Below are positions 32,065 through 43,199 of a stretch of DNA of 64,000 bases, piece by piece. Made by a program: the position numbers and the translations under genes. A model generated the notes under the pieces. It did not search any database. It had not been told where the DNA came from and worked only from the letters and a program-made list of their open reading frames with translations. Source of the DNA: Talaromyces rugulosus (lineage: Eukaryota > Ascomycota > Eurotiomycetes > Eurotiales > Trichocomaceae). The first letter of the stretch is position 1. Every line of letters starts with the position of its first letter. The stretch covers positions 4,154,001 to 4,218,000 of the forward strand of contig NC_049566.1 in assembly GCF_013368755.1 (NCBI RefSeq). Direction: 5' to 3'.

Positions 32065-33882
32065 ATGTCGACATCTCCAACCATGATTTCCGCCGTACCT
32101 CCTCCACGACCAATTTCGGTCAACTCCTCGATCCTTCCCCTGTCGTCTACGTATTCGGCCACCCACAAGAGCACAAGCAGATGTACGAGCGCGGATATTC
32201 ACAACGACGATGTGGACTCAACGCAGTCGCTGAATGTTTCGTTCGAGTACCATCCCAGTGTGGCTGCGGAAATGGAAGATACCGGGATCCAATCCGACGT
32301 ACCATGTCCCACCAACCGATCAAGCCTGCAATTTGAACACCTGCCTATTGAAATACACGAAGCGATTCTCGACCATTTGTTTGGAGAACGTGCACCAGCT
32401 TCGGGCAACAACGGGTCAGGCCCAGCCTCTCGGAGTTGGGTCAAGGCGTTGCGACATCCTAGGAGGAAAGCCTTGTCGGACCTATCTTTGATATCGCCGC
32501 TTTGGAGGACCCTGGTACAAGAGCGAATCTTTAGACACAGTGAGTATAGTTTGCCTTTGGGGAGTGCTCTTTTTGCTGACTCGCATTTAGTCAAGGTCAA
32601 AGGGACCAAGGATGGTCTGACGGAAACTGAAGATTGGTTTGGACTTCACCCCCATCTCGTATCCTACGTGCGACATATCGAAGTCTGGGTCCCTGTCTGG
32701 GGAAACCGGGCTCGCAAGAATATTACCGCACAGCCTCGTGAGTTTTTAGCGGGACGACGGCATTTGAATGAAGACACTGGATTGGCGGGAGTCAATGCAA
32801 TGCTACAGGGGACTGTGTCGAGATGGGAGGAGCAGGAACACGGCAGTTATGCCTCAAACAACTTTGCATTTCACATGGCTAGCCACAATGCGAGTCTCGA
32901 GGACATATTCCGGCATGTAGGGATATTTTTTCCCGCAGCACAAATCTTGACACTTGAAGCCGGCCATTGCAAGAAACCTCCTCTAATCACACATTTCGCC
33001 GGTGATCCGTATGGATTGAAGGGCGAGTTCCATCTTGAGCCGCTCCCCAATGTCAGAACACTTGTTATGCGTGGCGCGTGGAATATCATGCGGGACTATC
33101 GTCACTGGGCAACGATTTCGGAAGCATTGCCCTCGCTGCGGGAATGGCATTGCGCATATGCCAAGCCAAAAACGGAAGCATGCCACACCATTTACAAGGC
33201 ATTGTCCAACTTATCATCTAGCGTGGTACACCTCGATATTAGCCTTGAAGGCTTCCACAGCAACGATCAATCTCACTGGCATGGTGACAAGGTGAGCCAC
33301 CGTAACCACCTTTGCCGACTGTTGGGGAGTATCGCGCCGCGGTTGGAACATCTCAGTTTCACGGGCAACGTCTGTTCGAGCTTTTTCAATGCTGCACGCG
33401 CAGCCATATCTCATCGGCCACAAGATGCAAGGCTCAGATCTCTCGACCTTGTTGTCAAGACCTGCTGTCGAGAGGCAAGCAGCGAGCCCTCGTCTCCTGT
33501 TCTGGAAGAGCCATCTGGAATCACCAATCTCAAGTTCATCCAGTCGTTTGAGAAATTGGTCTTGGGTGCGGTCCGGTCACTAGAAACGTACCTGTCGTTG
33601 TCGTATATACGAATTCGCTTCATCGACCTCGACTCGACATGTGCATTGCTCAACCCATACTTTCAAATGGTGGGCTATGAATGCACGGGGCTGTGGAATA
33701 TCCAGATAATCGAGACTCTTGCGCAAGTGCGGCCATCCACCCACTATATTCAGTTGTCCGATGGCATTTATCCACAACTTGGTGCTAATCATACCATCAT
33801 CGGCGCTCTATATCCTCGCACACGCCCCCTCAGCATCAACGCTAGCAATTACAAGATTCTTTCTGACGCGGCCAAGTCGTGA
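32065..33882 (+). CDS. F-box-like fungal protein
   Basis: Two exons, 32065-32539 and 32591-33882. The 51-bp intron (GTGAGT, CTGAC branch, ATTTAG) has no stop and keeps frame, so splicing gives 588 residues (IFRH joined to IKVKGT) and retention 605. After a Ser-rich head, an F-box-type start is seen at about 90-150: LQFEHLPIEIHEAILDHLFG, then LSLISPLWRTLVQERIFRH. The C-terminal 400 residues fit a leucine-rich-like region with repeated short strands (LRSLDLVVKTC, LEHLSFTGNV). F-box proteins choose substrates for SCF ubiquitin ligases. The partner is unknown. Confidence 0.8.
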   Translation: MSTSPTMISAVPPPRPISVNSSILPLSSTYSATHKSTSRCTSADIHNDDVDSTQSLNVSFEYHPSVAAEMEDTGIQSDVPCPTNRSSLQFEHLPIEIHEAILDHLFGERAPASGNNGSGPASRSWVKALRHPRRKALSDLSLISPLWRTLVQERIFRHSEYSLPLGSALFADSHLVKVKGTKDGLTETEDWFGLHPHLVSYVRHIEVWVPVWGNRARKNITAQPREFLAGRRHLNEDTGLAGVNAMLQGTVSRWEEQEHGSYASNNFAFHMASHNASLEDIFRHVGIFFPAAQILTLEAGHCKKPPLITHFAGDPYGLKGEFHLEPLPNVRTLVMRGAWNIMRDYRHWATISEALPSLREWHCAYAKPKTEACHTIYKALSNLSSSVVHLDISLEGFHSNDQSHWHGDKVSHRNHLCRLLGSIAPRLEHLSFTGNVCSSFFNAARAAISHRPQDARLRSLDLVVKTCCREASSEPSSPVLEEPSGITNLKFIQSFEKLVLGAVRSLETYLSLSYIRIRFIDLDSTCALLNPYFQMVGYECTGLWNIQIIETLAQVRPSTHYIQLSDGIYPQLGANHTIIGALYPRTRPLSINASNYKILSDAAKS

Positions 33883-34361
33883 AGTGGTTCCTAGCTATAT
33901 TTGGCAATTTATTTGCAATGATTGTTTTTTAAGGTTGTGATTGATTGAACTTTTTGCGAATAATACCCCATCTGTCCGGTGTTTACTGATGTTACTCTGT
34001 GTGTTTTCTTGTTTTTCCTCTTCGGCTTGTGGCATGGAATTTATCGATTGATATTGATCTAGCATGGAGGAGCTGTAGCACTATTCCTGAATTTCTCGGT
34101 ATATCTCTTGTTAAGAACTGCGGGATAGGGGTAGTAGTGTCTAGGTGCTTGCCGAAGCAGACGATGTGCCTCTAGGTTTTCTTTGATTTCAATTCGGCAG
34201 TCAGTTGATGCCTGCCAGATAATAATTATTAATGACAAAATTATTATTTCACTTGAACAATAACCTTTGAAATGGCGAAAAATAGAATTAATTGTTTATT
34301 AAATAGTATGTATGTATGTAATCATGTATACAAGTGTCACGGACGACTTTCCCCTCCAATT
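33883..34361. other. Convergent 3' region
   Basis: AT-rich terminator sequence with a TATG repeat at about 34307-34320. No gene seen. Confidence 0.6.
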
Positions 34362-35808
34362 TTAAACCCTTTTCTTCGTCTCCAAAGACGTTTCGGCACC
34401 ACCTTTGCCAACATCAGTAATAATAACGCCCAGAATCCAGCAATTAACCAAATAAAAGAGCAGGGAGGCAAGCCATAGACCCGGCACAAAGGTTGAAACA
34501 CCCAAAAACTCAAGTTGGAACGCTTGATGGAGCCAGAGTGCCTGTGCACAGTTTATAAAAGAAGAGATTAGTTGTTTCAGAATTAAGTATATGGTATGTA
34601 GGTGGAAGGAAGTTGACGTACCTGAGAAATTACCCACATGAGCAAGGCACCGATACCTAGGAGTGGAGATTTCATAAATGATGAAGACGGCAGGTAGAGG
34701 GGCAGGAAGACGAGGTACCACAAAAAGTACTGTTTAATAGAAAGAATAAATATAAAAATAATTAGTGGGGTGTAGGGAAAGTTAGAGGAGTATAAGGTGT
34801 TACCTGACTCGTGCAAACCTTGTTAAACGCCACAAAGGCAAAGGTCTGTGCCAGCATGGCACCAGCCAGCGATTTCTTCGCTAGGATGAGCGGAATAGCG
34901 ATAGTGGAGAGGATCAATTGTGGGATAAACGCCAATGACTCGAATTGGATTTCCAAGCTTTCTCCGGCAGAAGAATCTCCAGCGAATGAGGACGACAGAT
35001 ATAGCAGGGTGTTGTATGGGGAGAAGTTGTGTCGGTGGTCGATACGAGTCAGATGGTGGAGGTATGTGTGTTGGAGAAACGGGTGGGAGTATAGAGAGTA
35101 CATCCACAGATTGAGGCCGGAAAACGCTAGTAGTGAGACAACTGTCACGGTGATTCTTTCCCGGGTGACGAAGCTGAGAACCTGGTTCAACAACGAGATG
35201 CTTTCTCCTCTTGGGGGTTTGTCCTTGTTGGCAGGAGATAGAAACCAGATCACGCTTGGGGCATAGATGAATGGGTAGATTTTGAAATGAACTCCAAACC
35301 CCAGCAACAAGCCAGCGAGAACGGTCCGACGAGTCAGCACCGCCCATAGCAGGGCCATGACCAAGACCCCGAGCAGACCTTCGGAGCTGCCGCGGGTGCT
35401 GATGGTGGCGACCATTGGATTCAGCAGCCAGATACTGGCATACTTCAGACGGGACTTTTCCGACATATCCGAATGCTCTGTGCGCAGGACAAGCAGCAAC
35501 AGCCACCCGGCCACGAGATCGGCGAGGGCAAACAGGACCTTGCCAAACGAGAACCATAGCCAGCCAGGCTGCCATGCGGTGGGAATCAACAGCCAGGCGA
35601 GCAGTGGCGTGTAGCGGTAGGTATCTCGCAAGTATGGCGATTGGCCCTGGGACATGAAGCGCGATGCATCGGTGAAAACCATGTAGTCAATGTCCGTGTA
35701 CTTCATGGCCGAGTTGTGGTCTTGGTATAAGCCATAGAAAAGGAGCCCGACGCGCAGCAGCGCAGCAAGCGGAAAGATAATCGCCGACGAGGAGAAGAGG
35801 GACGCCAT
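34362..35808 (-). CDS. gpi14: GPI mannosyltransferase 1 (PIG-M / Gpi14)
   Basis: Three exons: 35808-34804, 34729-34622, 34541-34362; introns 74 and 80 bp, both phase 0; 430 residues. A multi-pass ER membrane protein with about ten hydrophobic segments. The PIG-M signature is clear: the first luminal loop carries KYTDIDYMVFTDA (DxD-type motif), then SPYLRDTYRYTPLLAW, and GSSEGLLG and GFGVHFKIYPFIYAPS further on. It adds the first alpha-1,4-mannose to GlcN-PI during GPI-anchor synthesis, using dolichol-phosphate mannose. The last exon ends with a basic tail. Splicing restores FNKVCTSQYFLWYLVFLPL across intron 1, which confirms the model. Confidence 0.93.
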
Positions 35809-36920
35809 TGCCTTTGTTTCTCTCCGTTTGGACTTAGATTTTAATTGACCCTTGAAGATGTTCGGTGGTGATGGCGATAAGTTGACGTCGGATGATCCGG
35901 ATCATCAGTTCAGAGGCGGGAGAAAAGAAATTTCAGCTCCTACCCGTTCATGGCATAACGGAAGCATAGAGAACAACACAAAAACGTAAATATTGGATTA
36001 TTCGTTGCAGGGCCGGACACAACTGTCCTGGTATCAATCGATGTATCGATGTTGAATCGACTTTTGTTGTCGAAATTCCTCTCGCGGTGATTGGCTCGGT
36101 GCACGTGACTCGACCAATCATGTCATTCGCACTGTATATTCACCAAACAGCCCTAAAAAATGCAAAATATTATGTATAAAGGACAAGCAAGGAAAGCATT
36201 GTATTGCCATCCCTGGCTAGACCATGGCTCTCGCACTGGCCGCAATTCACAATCCGACATGCCATTCCATGCCAATTCTAAAGTAGCCCACATTCTCCAC
36301 TGTAGTCTGCATAGAGTCATGGACCCTGACACCGGGACGTTTTACCTATGCAGCCGATCAATCTAATCAGCAACGAATCAGTTGATTTCTTCAGTCTCTA
36401 TTTCGGGTCTAGTGGCCCAACGTTGCGTGTGTCTCGGCCACAGCTCTGAGTTTTCTCGGCCTCGGGTGACTCGGGTGGCGTTCCCATTGGCGATTATCAG
36501 TAGCACTTGAGTAATGACATTCATGAGACAAAAGAAACTTTTTTCTTGGTTTTTTTTTTTTTTTTTTTTTTTTTTTGCCTTTTACTATCTGATTGCTGTT
36601 TTCTTAAATAATGGAGACCACAGACTTTTTTCTGGGGAAATACCCCCAAACTAATAGCCGCTTCGCTTGGGCAGTTGTCTGTGTCTGGGAAAGGAAGAAA
36701 AGAAACCAGGAAGAAATCCCCACTGTATGAACAATCGAATGGGAATCATATGGAGTGAAGGATTTGGATTTTCATTCTGCTCTGAATCAGTACTTCTGGC
36801 TGTGATATCTCGGGTCTCACTCATCTTCTGGGATCACCGCGAACTCATCATATAAGTTGGTGACCGGCACGCATCGCCAAAGCTAAAGAGAAAAACGAAG
36901 CATTTGGCAGGGTCGTAAAA
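35809..36920. other. Intergenic, divergent promoters
   Basis: 1.1 kb between two divergent genes, with a 27-T run. CACGTGACTCG near 36102 is an E-box-like element. Short frames here show no protein features. Confidence 0.5.
36550..36576. repeat. Poly-T tract of 27
   Basis: Uninterrupted T run of 27 upstream of the monooxygenase gene. No terminal repeats or target duplication were recognised around it, so a retroposed tail is not supported. Confidence 0.85.
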
Positions 36921-38486
36921 ATGATTCGCGATATATTAATTATCGGCTCTGGGATTACCGGATTGTCTGCTGCCCTCTCGCTCTCTAACCACCTTTCACC
37001 GTTGATCCCGGATCTCCGTATCACCATCTTCGAACGCCATTTCGTGCCATCGACATCAGGCGGAGCCATTGGCTTGTCACCTGTCGCTTTCCGACATCTC
37101 GATCATTTGGGTGTTCTTGACGAACTTGCGCGATTCGGCCCTGACGCTGGCGCGGATGTCGACGCTATCGAGATATTTTCTGCCCGAACGGGGAAAAGTC
37201 TGGGCCAGGTAGATTATAAGGGAAAACAAGGGACTGGGTTCAGTGCAGATAACATATATCACGGCATCAGTGGGAGAACAATACGAAACCAGGACGGAAA
37301 AAAGTATAAAGGCGGCCGTGTATTGAGGATCAATCTGTCACTGGCTATGCTAGCAGCAATCGACAAACGGCCGAATATCAAGATTGTCTTTGGCAAGGCA
37401 CTTTCCGGGGTCATTCCACTGGACCCAGCCAACAAAGTCGAACTCGTCTTCAAAGACAATTCTACGGCGACGGGGGATCTTCTGCTCGGTTGTGACGGTG
37501 TCCATTCGGCCACACGCAGGAAATTCATCGACCCGGGCAGAGAAGCCGAGTACAGCCGCTTTTCCCTCGTACAGAGCACAATCAAAACGAATAGCTTGAG
37601 GACATCGCCGCATTTCCGGGCAACTTCATTAAATTTTTCCAAATCCGGTACGCTTTTAATGGCCTTTTGCACCAAACACCATGAAGACCTCTTTCTGTCT
37701 GTCATGCTGGAGTGTCGCGAAGAAGCGGTGGAGGGACACACAGTGCACGACGACGACGATCAATCCAAACGTTCTATGATCAAAGCTTCCTTGAGCCATG
37801 AAGTGTCACTGCGGTACGGCCAGTCTTCTATTCCATGCATCAAGGAGGTCGCTGCCCACTCCGACATTGACTGGATGTTGTATCCGATATACCAAGTCCC
37901 ACTGGGGGGAAAGTGGTTTACCGAAAGAGCAATACTGCTCGGTGATGCGGCTCACGCAGTATGTTTAGACATCTAGAAGGACGAATTGAGGAAAGAAAAC
38001 TGACACTGTTTATAGATGCTACCGCGCGACGAATCAGCGGCATACGCCATCGACGATGCCATCGTCTTCTCGCGCGTTCTCACGCAGTATATCGACCTCC
38101 CTCTGCAAAAGACTTTTGAGGTATACGATTCTCTCCGCCGATCCGAAGTTACACACGCTTTCCAGGAATCCTCAAAGCTATGGAAAAGACGCAACAAAGA
38201 CGCCGGCGCTTTTGAGTCCTGGATCCGCGAACGACTGGTCCCACTGCAAATAAGACACACCGAGTCCTCGCGACATGCCGCGTTCAGGTCAGATGCCAGC
38301 AAGGTCGACATTCCACCACCGCCAGGAACCCCCAAAATGGTGACAAAGAGAAATACCTCTAATACTCCCTCTGTGCTTTCTAGTACGTCCAGCTTTAGGT
38401 CAGCTTCCAAGGGTGGCTCGTCGACATCCTCGGGTGAACCTGTGGCTATTGATCTGGTAGATGTCTCGGGCTTGGCCATTCGATAG
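36921..38486 (+). CDS. FAD-dependent monooxygenase (salicylate hydroxylase-like)
   Basis: Two exons, 36921-37958 and 38016-38486, intron 57 bp, 502 residues. Class A flavoprotein hydroxylase: Rossmann GSGITGLSAALSL at the N-terminus with FERH as the end of strand 2, GCDGVHSATRR (the DG motif), and GDAAHAMLPRD, the FAD-phosphate/ribose motif completed across the intron. The usual GQG after MxP is replaced by RDESAAYA. The last 100 residues are an unusual Ser/Thr-rich tail (PPPPGTPK, then SSTSS). It would use NAD(P)H and O2 to hydroxylate an aromatic or polyketide-like substrate. The gene is not inside a recognisable biosynthetic cluster here. Confidence 0.87.
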
Positions 38487-38879
38487 ATTGCTATTTGCTA
38501 CATATGCAACGAGATACGGCCTTTTGTTATGCATTGGGAGAGCCTTCCAAATATGTGTGTTGGAAGACAAGTTTACTTACATGTAATTTTCTACTTTAAT
38601 TATCATACTGCTATGTTTTCAGGCTGTACTTTTATATTGAGCTATAGCGACTCATTAGGGGATAGTTTCTGTGGAACCATACGCTTCTAAAGACTTCAAT
38701 TCAAAATAAACCATTGCCTTCTACCGAAATCTAGCTAACTGTGTGGGCATTGATCAATTGATCAAACTGACCATAGAATGTAATAGGAAAGTAGACGTTC
38801 GACCCCGATTATTAAGAACAACCAAGACCATCAAGGTACATTCGATAAAGATCATTGACCGTTTGCTGTGTTTGTTCTG
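38487..38879. other. Intergenic
   Basis: AT-rich 3' region. The minus-strand sequence just after 38880 may be the mutated tail of the adjacent pseudogene. Confidence 0.45.
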
Positions 38880-39215
38880 TCAAATACGGATAGGATTTAA
38901 CCACCGGTCAATGAGGTCATTGCATTTTCCAATGAGTGTGTCACGGAAGTCGAGATCTTCGCCGCGGTATTCTTTCCAGCAAGTTAGATGGGTAAGATCT
39001 GCCCTTAGGTTGGTTAAGGCCACCACATGACTAGGAATATCTGAGTAATTCTTTCTCAGTTCTTTCGGGAAATGTCCGTATCGGGTTTGGAATGCCTGTT
39101 CAGCATCTGCCGTTTTATAAAGACGATTGTTCAAGTAGGTCTGGCCGGTAGGCAATAGACAGTCGTAAAAGTCCAGGTCATATTTGACCCTGGCGCTGTG
39201 TACGATCTGATTTCC
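38880..39215 (-). pseudogene. Tandem family copy A, truncated at both ends
   Basis: The frame encodes the core of a family shared with the next two genes: VKYDLDFYDCLL, a YGHFPKEL block, DIPSHVVAL, then RADLTHLTCWKE and DLIDRWLNP. Upstream it begins at a stop/possible acceptor (ATAG|GG), and no N-terminal coiled-coil exon can be found before it. Downstream it stops at once after RWLNP, where the relatives go on for about 20 more residues. It is probably a relic. Function of the family unknown. Confidence 0.6.
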
Positions 39216-39826
39216 CTATTCTAAGCAAGAAACGCAACGACTACTAGACCTATAACACTCGTAGTTAGCGATATATATAAATATTGCTACGTGATAGAGG
39301 AATATTTCCAAGAAAATAGTACGGTTCAGGAACAGAATTTAAAAAAGAAAAGTCAGATTCTTATTTCCATAGGGGAATACTATGGCTTTGAAGCATTAAT
39401 TTTTGAAGGATATACCCGTAATCATCAATTGATATCCGGCATCAGTTGATATCCGGCGTAACCTGCCCAACAATACGTCTTTCATGATCTATGAATAGCA
39501 ACAATGCCGGTGCTTTGTTTCTTGGTCGTCTTTTTGTCTTCTTTGTTTTGTTTTGTCTTTTTTGGTCTTTAATTTTATTTTTTTTTCTATTTTATTTTAT
39601 TTTTTTATTTTGGGGTAACATCGAAAATAAAAGGAGACAAGTCTAGGTATAAGGATACATTATAGTGACACGAACAATATGGAGGAGAAGACCGAGGAAT
39701 CAGACTGATGAACATATACATTAGAAAAGAAAACCAACAATACCAATGTATATCCATACAATATTTGAACGCGCCCCCTTTAATTTTGCTTACATTGGTC
39801 ACGTAATCCCAAAATTCTTCTAGTGA
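39216..39826. other. Intergenic, T-rich
   Basis: No gene. 39521-39612 is strongly T-rich on the plus strand. A repeated 11-mer, TTGATATCCGG, occurs twice near 39427-39455. Confidence 0.5.
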
Positions 39827-40461
39827 CTACATGGACCAATACTGACGATCCTTCATTAATAATTCCGTCTCTTTCTTCGAATATGGACGGTCATTGGTTG
39901 GGTCCATCCAACGATTCAGGAGATCGCTGCACTTGTCTCTGAGAATATCGCGCAGTTTGGACTTCTCACCTGTGGCTTCTTTCCAGAAATAGAGATGAGT
40001 AAGGTCGGCCATTGTTTTGTATTTATCAGCCCCACAACATCATCGGGAATTTCGGAGGATTCCAATTTAAAATCTTGTGGATGAAAGCCGTACCGAGCAT
40101 TTATTGCTACGTCAACGTCTGAGATTTTGATAAGTCTATCTTTGACATATTTGGTTTCGCCATTGAGTATCAGAGTCTCGTACAGCTCAAGGTCAAATTT
40201 CACATTTGCATTATTGATGGTCCGACGCCTTGGCTGTTTGGACAAAGATAGGTAACATAAAAGTTCAGAGGTTTGAATTTGAAATGGGTCATGGTCATTG
40301 CGATGTGCGTAGAAATTCCTTCGTTCCCGGCGGATATTGAGAATCCGCTCTTTCATCTCATTCATCCGTCTTTGAAGTTTCGTCGCTTCTGTTTCGAAGT
40401 AACTCTTATTCCTTTCGTATGCAGCATCTCTCGCCTTGAAGTAACTCTCGTCGTATATCAT
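39827..40461 (-). pseudogene. Tandem family copy B, frameshifted
   Basis: From ATG 40461 (MIYDESYF) an N-terminal coiled coil (AYERNKSYFETEATKLQRRM) leads into the family core: VKFDLELYETLIL, ARYGFHPQDF, IPDDVVGLIN. Near 40015 the frame is lost; the family continuation (ADLTHLYFWKE, DLLNRWMDP, RPYSKKETE, QYWS) resumes in another frame up to 39827. No GT-AG intron joins the two parts, so a small indel is likely. If an assembly error is responsible, the gene would be intact with about 210 residues. Confidence 0.6.
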
Positions 40462-40839
40462 TTTAAGGCTAATGTTGTTTCCCACACTCCTCACTTTTTT
40501 GGAGGAAGTACGTTTTGAAAATCGGTGTTGTGAATGGAAGATCTGGTGGTGAGACAAAGCTTGATACGGATGCCTTGCACGTATTGCGAGATACCAATCT
40601 GTTTATATACCCGTAGGCTATTTATTATTACTGTGGCTTTTGTGTATTATTACAGAGCGAGGAGGTGAAATTCATCTTTAATCCAGGGGTTCTTTGTGGG
40701 CTGTGTCTTGCAATGCGATCCTGCTGATTGATTTCTTTTGTTCGTGCCAAAAACGCAAAACAAAATTTGTGTTTCTAAAAACCAACGAAATGAAAATAGA
40801 AGCACCCTCTGTCGCACAGATCTGAAATTCCCTTGGTAC
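40462..40839. other. Intergenic between copies B and C
   Basis: Promoter of copy B and terminator of copy C. No further gene seen. Confidence 0.45.
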
Positions 40840-41523
40840 CTATGACCAATACCGACATTTAAGGTCCTCAAAACCCTTTTCGGTCTCCTCAAGTGAGTAC
40901 GGATGGTTTTCTGTAGGATGAGCCCAGTGTTTGATGAGAGGCTTGCAGTCTGATATCATGTCGCTGTAAAATGTGTCATCGGGTCCGAAACGTTCTTTCC
41001 AGGACTTGAGATTTTCAAGGTCTGTTTTCATATTGATAGCGCTGGCAATGTGCTCGGGAATGCTAGAAGGATCTCCAAGACTCCTTGGGGAGTACTTGTA
41101 CCGAGCCCTGAAAGCTTTCACCATGTCTGACTTTGTGAGGCCATTGCGGTCTAAGAACTTTAGACCTGCCTCTGAAGGGCGTTGTAAAAACGCGAGGTCG
41201 AATCTGACTCGAGCTCCATGTATTGCTTCATTCCTGCTGAAGCGATCGGGCACTTTCTCGCGAGGAAGGAAAGTTGAAAGTTCCGCAATGTAGATCAAGT
41301 CTACCTTCTCTTTCAGAGGTTTGAGCTCCTCTCGAAGCGTGGCGGCTTGGTTTCGATACACTTTGCTGTTGTTTTCTACGGCCGCAAGCCTTTCTTGAAG
41401 CTCATCGATTTGAGCGTGGTAAGTACCATGAAGTGTATTGATTTGAGTTTGGTAATTATCGTGAAGTGAGTCGATTCTGAGAGCGTTCATCCATTGTGGA
41501 TCTTCGCTGTTGTCCATGGCCAT
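40840..41523 (-). CDS. Tandem family copy C, intact protein of unknown function
   Basis: Single exon, 227 residues, ATG at 41523 (a second ATG two codons later). Residues about 15-75 form a heptad-rich coiled coil (IDSLHDNYQTQINTLHGTY, LQERLAAVENNSKVYRNQA). The rest is the family core: RVRFDLAFLQ, ARYKYSPRSL, IPEHIASAINMKTDLENLKS, CKPLIKHWAHPTENHPYS and a terminal CRYWS. No enzyme motif, signal peptide or membrane segment. I do not recognise a named family. This copy is the reference for judging the two damaged neighbours. Confidence 0.75.
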   Translation of the reverse strand: MAMDNSEDPQWMNALRIDSLHDNYQTQINTLHGTYHAQIDELQERLAAVENNSKVYRNQAATLREELKPLKEKVDLIYIAELSTFLPREKVPDRFSRNEAIHGARVRFDLAFLQRPSEAGLKFLDRNGLTKSDMVKAFRARYKYSPRSLGDPSSIPEHIASAINMKTDLENLKSWKERFGPDDTFYSDMISDCKPLIKHWAHPTENHPYSLEETEKGFEDLKCRYWS

Positions 41524-41933
41524 ATTCGTGATTGGAAAATCCGCATGTTTGGGATGAAAACATGTAACAGATGGTTGGCGACGACTTTAATAGTTGGGTA
41601 CTCCTAGAAAAACAGTTTATCGCACAAAAGTACTCTCCAGCACTATACATGATTTCTTAGACCACTTTTGCAACTCGTTCAAGCAGGGATTTGCGACTCA
41701 CTTGATATACAGTATTGTATTACGTCGTACACTGCATGTTTGCTGCGGAGAAAGTATCCTTTCTTCTTCTCACAGGAAGGAACAATAATGTTGCTTTTTG
41801 AAAAGATTGGGGGGTGAAAAGAAAAGGGGTATGAGAGGGAGATAGAGGATTTCTGAGTGGTTGTGGAACCTTTCTAGAAATTATTATCTTATGCTGTTAT
41901 TACCTGATTAGAAATTAGAATACACGTGAAATA
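41524..41933. other. Intergenic
   Basis: Promoter of copy C and 3' region of the Dabb gene. No gene seen. Confidence 0.5.
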
Positions 41934-42414
41934 TCACCAAACCCCCGCCGCAAAATCAACAACTTGAACTTTGTCCACAACCGATCCGATGCTCTGGACA
42001 AATAATAAATGGGCAGGGTCCGCTCTGACGTAGTAATCTCGATCCTCAGAGGTCTGAAAATCCATCGTAAAGATATGGGTCGCGCTGTTCTACACAGGCA
42101 ATAATCATCGGTTAGTATTAGATACATCTACTTCGGTATAGGAGCTGATGAAATCGTCTGATACCTGTAACCCTTCGATAGAGTTCTCACGGCCTCCTTT
42201 TAAGGATATGATATACGGCCTGGATGTTCCCGGATGAAGACACTGGTTTTTTAGATCGAGCATGCGACTGACTATCTATACAAACCTCTTATTAGTACTT
42301 TTACAGAACTGGTGCAACACAAGAACCCCGCATCAGGCTGCCACGTACAGACTGGATTTCTTTGGGAGGCACGTCGTTCTTGAACTTGAACATGACGACA
42401 TGGGTGACAGGCAT
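41934..42414 (-). CDS. Stress-responsive A/B-barrel (Dabb) domain protein
   Basis: Three small exons, 42414-42349, 42275-42165, 42089-41934, all phase 0; introns 73 and 75 bp with GTACGT and GTATCA donors, and a TACTAAC branch in the second. The 110-residue product is one Dabb domain: VTHVVMFKFKNDVPP, then RMLDLKNQCLHP, EGLQNSATHIFTMDFQ, EDRDYYVRADPAHLLFVQS and VQVVDF. Dabb proteins form small dimeric alpha/beta barrels; fungal members are poorly characterised, and some act as cyclases or stress proteins. No exon exceeds 160 bp, so simple ORF scans miss the gene. Confidence 0.9.
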
Positions 42415-43118
42415 TATTGACGGCAGGGTGAATATTCTGCTTCTTGATCGTATGGTTTTCAAGGCCCTTGTTGTAAGTGGGAAGTGATGATCACGCAGTG
42501 TGTTGGACGCAGCTGGTTTGCTCTTCGGGCTGCCTATGCGGGGCTTTTCTGCACGTGCTGGGCGGAGATACGATCATCGGCCGTAATTTATTTCCTAATG
42601 TGGAAATATTTGGACTGCTGTCCTTCGGGGCTATGGACAGAGCAAATTCAAGATTGTAATTAAGTTAGTAGGCACAATGGCTCTATTAAAAATTTGTATA
42701 GTCTTATTTATTAATACAATGTTTTTTTCGAGGTCGTATGCCTTGTAAAAGACATTGGTTGAAACCAAAATTAGCTTTCTCAGAAGAAATAATTTAATGC
42801 TCTGCAAAGATAGCATTTCCTCTCAGAATTTGAAGAAAGTTTTGTTGGTATGGAAATGAAATGTCAATACACCTTTGAGATGGCTGCATTTGCAAATCAG
42901 TTTCTGTGATTGGGTGAATGCTTGCAGAGACTTACAAGGCCTTTAGGTAGCTAGTCGAATTACCCGTGCCACCTTGCGATACTCTCATAGAACCCTTGGA
43001 ATAAAATGTTCATTAGCGAAACACCCATACCGTGAGATTCTGTCGCCTCTGTACTGAGGTATATGGTCTTTGTCGGCCATCTTGTGTGACTGCAATTATT
43101 TTTTCAACCCAAGACTTT

Positions 43119-43199
43119 ATCCTCTCTAGGCTGTCTGTCATAGCCTAGGGCTCGGTAAAGACGTTAAATATGATTAAATAGTAATATCCTAGAGAGGAT
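43119..43199. repeat. Inverted repeat with 12-bp perfect arms
   Basis: ATCCTCTCTAGG at 43119-43130 and its exact reverse complement at 43188-43199, with a 57-bp loop. The right arm also sits in its own small palindrome (AATATCCT-AGAG-AGGATATT). It could form a hairpin or bind a dimeric factor. Confidence 0.7.

Noticed and set aside
34823..35575. 250-codon minus-strand frame inside gpi14
   Set aside because: Same strand, other phase; the gpi14 frame carries the conserved family motifs.
36550..36576. Poly-T run as the tail of a retroposon
   Set aside because: No coding remnant or target-site duplication is visible on either side.
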